From an uncultured Ruminococcus sp. (GTDB lineage: Bacteria; Bacillota; Clostridia; Oscillospirales; Ruminococcaceae), in NCBI GenBank assembly GCA_910584195.1, contig CAJTYV010000084.1, positions 1-6,193 on the forward strand: a stretch of DNA of 6,193 nucleotides. Reading direction: 5' to 3'. This document shows, in pieces, positions 1 to 4,022 of the stretch. Each line of letters opens with the position of its first letter. Position 1 is the stretch's first letter. The position numbers were made by a program, and so were the translations under genes. The notes beneath the pieces are model-generated. The model was not told the origin of the DNA and made no database searches. It worked only from the letters and a program-made list of their open reading frames with translations.

Positions 1-991
1 TTTTCAAATCCCGTATTTTCCCGTAACGGCTGTCTGGCTGTCCTGCCTGTTGCATGGCGGTATTCAGCAGTTCAAGGAGTGTGGGCGGCTGTGGGGAATG
101 GATAGGAACGGAATGGAATGGATTGATGGATTGGCTGTCTTTTTCTGCCGACTTTTCCTTTACCCATTTTTCCAGTCCGGCAATCCGGCGTTTGACTTCT
201 TTCAACAGCCTGTTCTGTTCCCTTATCTGACGGTTTTTCTCGCCTTTCTCGGTCACAATGCCCTTGCGCTCCATTTGGGTAGCGGCTACGCCCATGTGTA
301 CGGTCGGTATCTGTTCTATGCCCTGTCGCTCGTAGGAACGGTGGTCTATCCTCTGCGGGATATTCTGCTCCGCAAGGTACTTGTTCGTAACGTCTGCCCA
401 TGCCCGCCGCCACACTTCGGCTTTGCCTTTGTCATTCCAGTCCATAAGGTCAATCTTTCTTACTTTGTAATTCCCGCTTTTTAGTTTTATCCGCTGACCG
501 TTTTTGTCTAAGATGTATTCCTTTTTTGATTTCGCGCCCCATTCGCCGGACTGTTCCAGTGGTCGCATGGTTAGCATGATGTGGGCGTGCGGGTTTCCGT
601 TGTTCTTGTCATGGATAGCTATGTCCGCACACATTCCGGCAGACACAAAGTTGTCCTGCACATACTCACGCACAAGCCGTATCTGCTGTTCCCTGTCAAG
701 CTCTCTTGGGAGTGCGGCTTCAATCTCCCTTGCAAGCTGTGAGTTCTTTGCTTTCTCGATTTTCTCAACGGAGTTCCAAAGGGTGGAACGGTCTGCAAAT
801 TCGGGCGGGGCGTGGGGCGGCAGTAGTATCTCTGTATGCACAATGCCCTTTTTCCTCGTATAGTCATGGGTAATCCCGTCATACTCGTTTGTGATTTTTT
901 CCCCGCTTCGGTAAGCGGCTGAACCAACCGCTGACAGTTGGCTTTCCGCCCCTCGGCTGAATATATTGATAGTGCAATGGTAAATCGCCAC
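1..991 (-). CDS. mobA: MobA/MobL (MOBQ) relaxase, N-terminal 330 residues, 3' end outside window
   Basis: This relaxase nicks one strand at oriT and carries it into the recipient. The frame is open from a GTG at 991 to the window edge: 330 codons, no stop. It begins VAIYHCTINIFSRG. AAYRSGE (residues 25-31) supplies the likely nucleophile Tyr27, matching the position of Tyr25 in RSF1010 MobA. His127 plus the NPHAHIML motif (His135, His137) form the metal-binding HUH site. The later blocks WRRAWADVTNKYL, RIDHRSYERQGIEQIP and VHMG (about 194-234) also follow RSF1010 MobA. From about 250 the chain is charged and helical. The GTG start is set by GAAAGGAGG eight bases upstream and by the conserved AIYH start. 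An oriT lies directly upstream. The family assignment is firm; total length and any C-terminal domain are unknown. Confidence 0.95.
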   Translation of the reverse strand, partial: MAIYHCTINIFSRGAESQLSAVGSAAYRSGEKITNEYDGITHDYTRKKGIVHTEILLPPHAPPEFADRSTLWNSVEKIEKAKNSQLAREIEAALPRELDREQQIRLVREYVQDNFVSAGMCADIAIHDKNNGNPHAHIMLTMRPLEQSGEWGAKSKKEYILDKNGQRIKLKSGNYKVRKIDLMDWNDKGKAEVWRRAWADVTNKYLAEQNIPQRIDHRSYERQGIEQIPTVHMGVAATQMERKGIVTEKGEKNRQIREQNRLLKEVKRRIAGLEKWVKEKSAEKDSQSINPFHSVPIHSPQPPTLLELLNTAMQQAGQPDSRYGKIRDLK

Positions 992-999
992 GCTTTCAG

Positions 1000-1008
1000 C
1001 CTCCTTTC
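1000..1008 (-). promoter_or_regulatory. Ribosome binding site of the relaxase gene
   Basis: GAAAGGAGG on the minus strand ends eight bases before a GTG codon. Because the start is not ATG, this site is what fixes the relaxase start at 991. The resulting N-terminus (VAIYH) matches the MAIYH start usual in the family. Confidence 0.85.
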
Positions 1009-1024
1009 GGGTGGCACATTTTAA

Positions 1025-1075
1025 ACTTTGTGGACAGGCACGCCCCGCACTTTGGGGTGTGCCTGTACGCAAAGT
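1025..1075 (-). repeat. Long stem-loop in the relaxase leader
   Basis: ACAGGCACGCCCC (1034-1046) pairs with GGGGTGTGCCTGT (1054-1066) across a 7-base loop, 13 of 13 positions counting one G-T pair. ACTTTG (1025-1030) and CAAAGT (1070-1075) extend it beyond a symmetrical 3x3 internal loop. It lies between oriT and the relaxase ribosome binding site. No T-run follows it on the minus strand, so it is a poor terminator candidate. It may be a relaxosome or single-strand-origin structure, or a control element for relaxase expression; the role is inferred only. Confidence 0.75.
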
Positions 1076-1088
1076 ACACTAAGGGGTA

Positions 1089-1143
1089 GGGCGGTACGCC
1101 CGTAGGGGAATAGTCGTTTCCCCTGTTGGCTGTCGCAAGACAG
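1089..1143. repeat. Three consecutive small hairpins in the oriT-mob interval
   Basis: Three perfect short inverted repeats follow one another: GGGCG-GTA-CGCCC (1089-1101), GGGGAA-7 nt-TTCCCC (1105-1123) and CTGTC-GCAA-GACAG (1130-1143), the last closed by a GNRA-type tetraloop. Dense hairpins are usual in oriT regions, where they act as single-stranded folds or accessory-protein sites. No specific role can be assigned from sequence. Confidence 0.6.
1115..1129 (-). repeat. Dispersed 15-bp repeat, copy 1 (relaxase leader)
   Basis: CGTTTCCCCTGTTGG on the plus strand (CCAACAGGGGAAACG on the minus strand) occurs identically at 3966-3980. A variant is at 4336-4351. All three copies are intergenic, upstream of minus-strand genes and in the same orientation. 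Function unknown. Confidence 0.6.
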
Positions 1144-1172
1144 ACAATGCCCTCTGCAAGAGCCCTCGGAGA

Positions 1173-1221
1173 GCGCACGCACCGGAACGGTGTATAAGTG
1201 CGCCCTTGTCTGAAACAAGGG
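1173..1221 (+). other. oriT: Origin of transfer (oriT), IncQ/pIP501-type nick region
   Basis: The core TAAGTGCGCCCT at 1195-1206 (GTATAAGTGCGCCCTT in context) matches the conserved nick region of MOBQ systems such as RSF1010 and pIP501. As in RSF1010, a hairpin sits just 5' of it: CACCG-GAA-CGGTG at 1180-1192. An outer pair, GCGCAC (1173-1178) and GTGCGC (1198-1203), encloses it. A second hairpin, CCCTTGT-CTGAA-ACAAGGG (1203-1221), starts inside the core. The neighbouring relaxase is of the matching MOBQ type. If cut as in known systems, the strand led by CCCTTG runs rightwards, so the relaxase gene would enter the recipient last. The exact cut bond is not claimed. Confidence 0.85.
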
Positions 1222-1236
1222 AGATTTAATTCTCCC
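1219..1236 (-). repeat. Hairpin over the DUF3847 stop codon
   Basis: GGGAGA-TTTAAT-TCTCCC is a 6-bp inverted repeat containing the stop codon of the DUF3847 gene. It shares three bases (1219-1221) with the hairpin starting at the nick core, so the two stems cannot fully form together. It could act as a weak 3' end or switch, but no T-tract is present and the role is unproven. Confidence 0.5.
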
Positions 1237-1498
1237 CCTTTGGCTTTTGCGTCCGGCGTAAAAATTCCTGCGCCTGTGGTGTCTGCAAAGCGGTTTCAAG
1301 CAAGCCTTTTATCTGCTCGTTTGTGTACTGTTCCGGCTGTTCCAACAGGCTTTCCAGTATCGCCCCACGCTCTACAAGGCGGTGCGTCCTTATCTTGCGT
1401 TCCTCGCTCTTTTTCTGGTTGAGCAGTTTTTTCTTCCTGTTCTGCAACTGCCGTATTTCTTCCTCTGCTTTTGCAATCTGCTCGTTGATGTTCCCCAT
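1226..1498 (-). CDS. DUF3847 family protein, probable mobilization accessory
   Basis: This 90-residue protein is typical in length for DUF3847, a family common on clostridial mobile elements next to relaxase genes. Residues about 3-40 are a strongly charged heptad-like helix (EQIAKAEEEIRQLQNRKKK onward), followed by RTHRLVERGAILESLL and a second helical part, IKGLLETALQ. The THRL...R.G..LES block is the family signature. Start ATG at 1498 is preceded by GAAAGGAGGG at good spacing. The gene ends beside the oriT nick region and reads toward the relaxase. A role as coiled-coil DNA-binding or relaxosome accessory protein is inferred from position and shape; no biochemical function is established that I can cite. 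It could be co-transcribed with the relaxase through oriT. Confidence 0.85.
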   Translation of the reverse strand: MGNINEQIAKAEEEIRQLQNRKKKLLNQKKSEERKIRTHRLVERGAILESLLEQPEQYTNEQIKGLLETALQTPQAQEFLRRTQKPKGEN

Positions 1499-1548
1499 GC
1501 GTTCCCTCCTTTCTGTGCTGTGGCTGTTTGTAGGATATTTGTGTAAAA

Positions 1549-1584
1549 GAAAAAGACATCTTCCAGTTTGAAAATGTCTTTTTC
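1549..1584 (-). terminator. Hairpin terminator, probably bidirectional
   Basis: GAAAAAGACAT (1549-1559) and ATGTCTTTTTC (1574-1584) form a perfect 11-bp inverted repeat with a 14-base loop. On the minus strand the stem ends in a T-run and is followed by further T-rich sequence, so it would stop transcripts leaving the small-gene operon before DUF3847. The plus-strand copy also ends in T5. The interval 1499-1612 holds no credible gene. Confidence 0.75.
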
Positions 1585-1612
1585 AGATACGCAACTATTC
1601 AATTTTTGGTGG

Positions 1613-1900
1613 TTAGATTTTATTCACTTCCGACATAAGCCGTATGCCGTCATGCAATCCTAATTTGTAAGCAACCTTTCCGTATGCCGCCCCGTTTGCA
1701 TTTATGGCAGTAAATACTTTATCAACAATACGTTTTTGCTTCCTATCCAGTCCGGCTTTTTCCAGTTCACTATATGCCATGTTCTGCTCTTTCAGCGTGG
1801 CGCGGTAATAGCTGTCTATTTTTGCGGCTCTGTCTAAGGCTTTAATCGTCCTTATCCTTGCAAGTAATTCTAACAAACTCTTTGTATTTGTTTTTCTCAT
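1613..1900 (-). CDS. Small helical protein of unknown function (95 aa)
   Basis: Not recognised with confidence. The protein is basic and predicted all-helical: MRKTNTKSLLELLARIRTIKALDRA, then YYRATLKEQNMAYSELEK, then a C-terminal stretch KVAYKLGLHDGIRLMSEV. The ending, with a G-x-x-x-G-x-x-L-M-x-E-V rhythm, recalls small helical proteins of mobile elements such as DUF6809, but that link is only an impression. There is no signal peptide, membrane segment or metal motif. Start ATG at 1900 follows AAGGGAG by seven bases. It is the last gene of a three-gene minus-strand operon, 26 bases after the 128-aa gene and just before a strong terminator. The codons are AT-rich, unlike the mob and int genes. 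Confidence 0.8.
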   Translation of the reverse strand: MRKTNTKSLLELLARIRTIKALDRAAKIDSYYRATLKEQNMAYSELEKAGLDRKQKRIVDKVFTAINANGAAYGKVAYKLGLHDGIRLMSEVNKI

Positions 1901-1926
1901 GTTTGTACTCCCTTTGCAAAATCCTG

Positions 1927-2313
1927 TTAAAGTTCCACAAGCAAATTGTCAACTCCCGTCTTTTCAGCAAAATAAAATCGTTTGTCTAAAAGTTCTTTTC
2001 GCTTTTCTTCCGGCAGACATTTTAGTATGTCGTCATAATCCATATCCGCCATAGGTGTGTCTGATGACAGATTGATAAGCTGTGTATGTAACCATTCGTC
2101 CCAAAGGTCATCAAACAGACTTTTGCTGTTATAATAGCTGTCCATAGTATCAAAGCCAAAAGGGAACTTAAAATATTGCAATTTAACAAAACCGTATTTA
2201 CCGGCATTAAGGATAATTAACCCCTCATTGTCGAACAGTTCAGAAAATGTGTCTGCGACCTTTTGACAGTTTATTATTTCCTCGTCTGTAATATATGTTT
2301 TGGCTTTATCCAT
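1927..2313 (-). CDS. Acidic protein of unknown function (128 aa)
   Basis: Not recognised. The soluble protein is rich in Asp/Glu and aromatics. Residues from about 20 (KVADTFSELFDNEGLIIL) look helix then strand. The middle (GKYGFVKLQYFKFPFGFDTM, then YYNSKSLFDDLWDEWLH) is aromatic-rich. The C-terminus carries LKCLPEEKRKELLDKRFYF and ends NLLVEL. No catalytic motif stands out. The start is placed at ATG 2313 rather than 2325 because GGGAGGA lies just ahead of it and because it overlaps the upstream stop by 8 nt (ATGGATAA), the usual sign of translational coupling. It is the middle gene of the operon. The compact acidic character could suit a binding partner or inhibitor, but that is speculation. 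Confidence 0.8.
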   Translation of the reverse strand: MDKAKTYITDEEIINCQKVADTFSELFDNEGLIILNAGKYGFVKLQYFKFPFGFDTMDSYYNSKSLFDDLWDEWLHTQLINLSSDTPMADMDYDDILKCLPEEKRKELLDKRFYFAEKTGVDNLLVEL

Positions 2314-2500
2314 AGTTCCTCCCATAATCTTCTACCTTGCGGCACTCGACTTCAAATATATTTCCGTCTTGAAGCAAAACTGTGAATATGCCTTTTTTAT
2401 CATTTGTTTCAATGTCCCTTATTCCTATCTCATCTGCGTCGTTCAGTAAATCAAAAACTTTATCTTTGAGGTAATCAAGTTTTTTGTTCCTCGTTTTCAT
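2306..2500 (-). CDS. Small protein of unknown function (64 aa), first gene of divergent operon
   Basis: Not recognised. Residues 1-22 (MKTRNKKLDYLKDKVFDLLN) are a charged helix. The rest looks like a small beta structure: IGIRDIETNDKKGIFTVLLQ, then DGNIFEVECRKVEDYG. There is no membrane segment or signal peptide. Start ATG at 2500 follows AAAGGAG with a 4-base gap. Its stop overlaps the start of the 128-aa gene by 8 nt. It heads the minus-strand operon and is transcribed away from the HTH regulators across a 138-bp shared control region, so those regulators probably control it. The gene is AT-rich like the rest of the central block. Function cannot be guessed from sequence. Confidence 0.75.
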   Translation of the reverse strand: MKTRNKKLDYLKDKVFDLLNDADEIGIRDIETNDKKGIFTVLLQDGNIFEVECRKVEDYGRNYG

Positions 2501-2517
2501 TCTTCTCCTTTCTTTGA

Positions 2518-2551
2518 AAACATATGTTTCTGTTACTAGTATTATAATACT
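2518..2551. promoter_or_regulatory. Paired palindromic operator candidates in the divergent control region
   Basis: AAACATATGTTT (2518-2529) is a perfect 12-bp palindrome and AGTATTATAATACT (2538-2551) a perfect 14-bp palindrome. Both have degenerate counterparts at the same spacing before the second HTH gene (2909-2920 and 2929-2942). A third inverted pair, ACTTGTT (2549-2555) and AACAAGT (2576-2582), spans the plus-strand promoter. Binding by the HTH proteins is inferred. Confidence 0.6.
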
Positions 2552-2569
2552 TGTTGCAGATTACAAAAA
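2541..2569 (-). promoter_or_regulatory. Putative promoter of the three-gene minus-strand operon
   Basis: A perfect minus-strand -10 TATAAT (2546-2541) lies inside the 14-bp palindrome. Seventeen bases upstream is only a weak -35 (TTTTTG, 2569-2564). It overlaps the plus-strand promoter of the first HTH gene back to back, so one bound repressor could shut both. Confidence 0.5.
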
Positions 2570-2578
2570 CACTATAAC
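2551..2578 (+). promoter_or_regulatory. Putative promoter of the first HTH gene
   Basis: TTGTTG (2551-2556), a 16-base spacer and TATAAC (2573-2578). The same arrangement and spacing recur before the second HTH gene, which supports the call. Inverted ACTTGTT/AACAAGT arms overlap both hexamers, as expected for autorepression. Confidence 0.6.
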
Positions 2579-2638
2579 AAGTTTAAAATAGAATTGCAAG
2601 AAAAACAGATTTTAATTTATCGACAGGAGATGACAAAA

Positions 2639-2887
2639 ATGGACAAACTGGATAAAGAATATGGACAGTTAAAAATACGTTTGTCTGAACTGATAAAGGA
2701 CAGAGGACTTAACAGAAATCAAGTGTCTATCAAGGCGGCAATGAACTGGAAACAAGTAGATAGATATTGTGACAACGATATTTCCCGCCTTGACATATTT
2801 GTTTTATGCAAACTATGTACAGCTTTAGAGTGTAATATCCAAGACTTATTATTATTTATTCCTGCTGATAATAAGCCGGACGGATAG
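2639..2887 (+). CDS. Cro/C1-type HTH transcriptional regulator, copy 1 (82 aa)
   Basis: A small DNA-binding regulator of the XRE/HTH_26 type. The core reads IRLSELIKDRGLNRNQVS (about 12-29), a conserved MNWKQVDRYC (about 35-44), then SRLDIFVLCKLCTALEC and IQDLLLF, the usual C-terminal helices that start RLDIF..L...L. The length suits a single-domain regulator. The chosen ATG at 2639 is nine bases after AGGAG; an earlier in-frame ATG at 2594 lacks a ribosome binding site, and one at 2630 directly abuts AGGAG. It shares a control region with the minus-strand operon and is closely related to the next gene. It probably represses its own promoter and the divergent operon. The class is firm; the targets are inferred. 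Confidence 0.9.
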   Translation: MDKLDKEYGQLKIRLSELIKDRGLNRNQVSIKAAMNWKQVDRYCDNDISRLDIFVLCKLCTALECNIQDLLLFIPADNKPDG

Positions 2888-2941
2888 GGCATTTACACGC
2901 CCAAGAAAAAACGTATGTTTCTGCATTTAGTGTTCTAATAC

Positions 2942-2969
2942 TTGTTTAGGATTACCAAGACTCTACAAC
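2942..2969 (+). promoter_or_regulatory. Putative promoter of the second HTH gene
   Basis: TTGTTT (2942-2947), a 16-base spacer and TACAAC (2964-2969), the diverged copy of the first promoter. The -10 is one base weaker (TAC for TAT), and the AACAAGT arm has become AACAAAT, so strength and repression may differ between copies. Confidence 0.55.
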
Positions 2970-3026
2970 AAATATAGAATTAAATTGTTTAAAACCTACA
3001 AGAATACTAATTGCAGAGGTGGAAAA

Positions 3027-3257
3027 GTGGAAGATAATTATGGTCACATGGAAATCCGGCTGAATGAATTGCTAAAGGAAAAAGGGTTGAGTAAAAATAA
3101 GCTGTCGCACAAGGCAGAAATGAACTGGAAACAGATTGATAATTACTGTACCAACAGCATTACTCGCTTAGATGTATTTGTTTTATGCAAACTCTGTACT
3201 GTCTTGGAGTGTGGCATAGAAGATTTGCTTGTTTTCTATCCACCCGAAAAGCAGTAA
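3027..3257 (+). CDS. Cro/C1-type HTH transcriptional regulator, copy 2 (76 aa, GTG start)
   Basis: Paralogue of the preceding gene, about two-thirds identical over 66 residues, with the same MNWKQIDNYC and TRLDVFVLCKLCTVLEC blocks and a DLLVF ending. A GTG start at 3027 is preferred: GAGG lies seven bases ahead, and the resulting N-terminus (VEDNYGHMEIRL) aligns with copy 1. The ATG at 2985 has no ribosome binding site and would add residues without a counterpart. Differences cluster in the probable recognition region (NRNQVSIKAA versus SKNKLSHKAE), so the two may read different operators or form heterodimers. Two related repressors with two related promoters suggests a small regulatory circuit; this is inference. 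Confidence 0.88.
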   Translation: MEDNYGHMEIRLNELLKEKGLSKNKLSHKAEMNWKQIDNYCTNSITRLDVFVLCKLCTVLECGIEDLLVFYPPEKQ

Positions 3258-3280
3258 ATTTTATTTATCAAATCCATTCA

Positions 3281-3342
3281 GCAGATTCAAAGTCTGGGAT
3301 TCTGTTATGTTTTTTAACTGCATTCCCAGACTTTCATTCTGC
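3281..3342. repeat. Large imperfect inverted repeat downstream of the HTH pair
   Basis: AAAGTCTGGGA (3289-3299) and TCCCAGACTTT (3324-3334) pair perfectly. GCAGA (3281-3285) and TCTGC (3338-3342) extend the stem past a 3x3 mismatch. The loop is 24 bases. A T6 run comes only about ten bases later, so it is not a classical terminator, though it could end HTH transcription. Its place beside iteron-like repeats also fits an origin-associated structure. Confidence 0.65.
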
Positions 3343-3356
3343 ATTATCCCCGCTTT

Positions 3357-3425
3357 TTTCTGAATTTCGATTATCGCAATTCAAGAGTTTCGATTTTCGC
3401 AATTCAAGAATTTCGATTTTCGCAA
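3357..3425. repeat. Three tandem 23-bp iteron-like repeats
   Basis: Units at 3357-3379, 3380-3402 and 3403-3425 share the core TTTCGATTTTCGCAA (TTTCGATTATCGCAA in the first); units 2 and 3 differ at one position. A period of 23 bp is close to two helical turns, as in iterons bound by plasmid initiators, and a RepA_N gene lies about 85 bp away. In RepA_N replicons the origin repeats are known to lie within the rep gene, between its domains. Binding by this RepA is inferred. Confidence 0.7.
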
Positions 3426-3511
3426 TCTAATAATACTGATATTATTCAGACTGATTATAGTCATACTTATCATATCAATCAATCCTTTCCCTTCCTTTCC
3501 TTCCCCTCCCT
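3426..3511 (+). pseudogene. Possible remnant of a RepA inter-domain linker on the plus strand
   Basis: In the frame starting at 3426 the plus strand reads SNNTDIIQTDYSHTYHINQS followed by a Ser/Phe/Pro stretch. That resembles the Asn/Thr/Asp-rich linker joining the N-terminal and DUF6017 domains in full-length RepA proteins of related elements. It has no start codon and is closed upstream by a stop at 3315-3317. It abuts the 3' end of the minus-strand repA, in reverse orientation. From 3483 to 3511 the plus strand is a 29-base pure pyrimidine tract. A rearranged repA piece is the favoured reading, but the resemblance is from memory and low-complexity sequence can mislead. Confidence 0.35.
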
Positions 3512-3875
3512 AGTCGGTGTCGGTGGCAAAGTTCTTGACGTAGATAATGTTTGGTTTTCCCATTCCCTGTCTTACGCTCTCGATTAGTCCTATTCCTTTT
3601 GCGCTGTCAAGTTCCGCAAGCAGTCTGACCGCCTTGCCGCTTGCACAACGGAAACGCCCCTGTATCTCGCCAATCGTGAAGTAGAGGTATATGCGCCCCT
3701 GTTCATCAATCCACCCGTTTTTCAGTGACAGTTCCATGCGGTCAATCAGCATACCATAGAGCAGTTTTGCGTCTGTGGAAAGCGTCTGAAAGCGGCTGTC
3801 GGTAAACAGCAGCTTCGGTATGCGGTAAAAGGCGTGCTGTTCGCCCTGTTTCCCGTAGAAGTAATCAAACGGCAT
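3510..3875 (-). CDS. repA: RepA_N-type replication initiator, short form lacking the C-terminal domain
   Basis: Initiator of the RepA_N family, expected to bind iterons and start replication of a circular form. Residues 1-75 carry the family block: FDYFYGKQGEQ, FYRIPKLLF (16-24), LSTDAKLLYGMLIDRM (32-47) and the NGWIDEQGRIYLYFT strand pair. A second winged-helix portion, KAVRLLAELDSAKGIGLIE, ends at GKPNIIYVKNF (106-116). The chain then stops after ATDTD at residue 121. Full-length relatives are much longer, with an Asn/Thr/Asp linker and a C-terminal DUF6017 domain, both missing here. AAAGGAG lies nine bases before the ATG. It follows the 91-aa gene by 147 bp. It may be truncated and inactive, a natural short form, or a regulator. 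Confidence 0.88.
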   Translation of the reverse strand: MPFDYFYGKQGEQHAFYRIPKLLFTDSRFQTLSTDAKLLYGMLIDRMELSLKNGWIDEQGRIYLYFTIGEIQGRFRCASGKAVRLLAELDSAKGIGLIESVRQGMGKPNIIYVKNFATDTD

Positions 3876-3965
3876 TTTCCCTTTCTCCTTTCCCTGTTTG
3901 AGTAGCGTTTTCCTGCCGTTCCCATGTGCGGGTAAAGAAGAATACCCTTTTGCGGTTCGGCTCTG

Positions 3966-3980
3966 CGTTTCCCCTGTTGG
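3966..3980 (-). repeat. Dispersed 15-bp repeat, copy 2 (repA leader)
   Basis: CGTTTCCCCTGTTGG, identical to 1115-1129, in the 147-bp gap between the 91-aa gene and repA. That gap also holds a small GGGTA/TACCC hairpin near 3935-3952 and no gene. Confidence 0.6.
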
Positions 3981-4022
3981 GATAGCAGATTTAAAGGCTG
4001 AAACGCCCGTATCGGCACAACC

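Larger units (their letters stand above)
2518..3257 (+). repeat. Tandem duplication of promoter plus HTH gene
   Basis: Control region 2518-2582 realigns without gaps to 2909-2973 (offset 391), about 50 of 65 bases identical. It preserves the AAAC....GTTT palindrome, the TAATACTTGTT box and the GATTAC box. The two downstream genes match at about 43 of 66 residues and share exact DNA stretches such as the 19 bases at 2796-2814 and 3175-3193. The duplication is old and diverged, but both copies are open and both promoters look intact. Confidence 0.85.

Noticed and set aside
50..863. Plus-strand open frames across 50-484 and 504-863
   Set aside because: They are antisense to the relaxase frame, which has clear family motifs over the same bases; they show no ribosome binding site or recognisable protein.
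996..1299. Minus- and plus-strand open frames through the oriT interval
   Set aside because: They are Arg/Pro/Gly/Cys-rich translations of hairpins and the nick region, overlap DUF3847 out of frame, and lack ribosome binding sites.
2594..2638. Longer N-terminus for HTH copy 1 from ATG 2594
   Set aside because: No ribosome binding site precedes it, and the extra 15 residues have no counterpart in copy 2; AGGAG points to 2639.
2881..2908. Terminator between the two HTH genes (GGGC/GCCC near 2887-2902)
   Set aside because: Only a 4-bp stem with an 8-base loop followed by A-rich, not T-rich, sequence.
3357..3425. CRISPR array
   Set aside because: The repeats are directly contiguous with no spacers and no cas genes; an iteron array fits better.
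3185..3430. Plus-strand 81-codon frame overlapping the end of HTH copy 2
   Set aside because: Its start lies inside the HTH gene in another frame, with no binding site, and it runs through the inverted repeat and iterons; only the repeat-derived tail is of interest.
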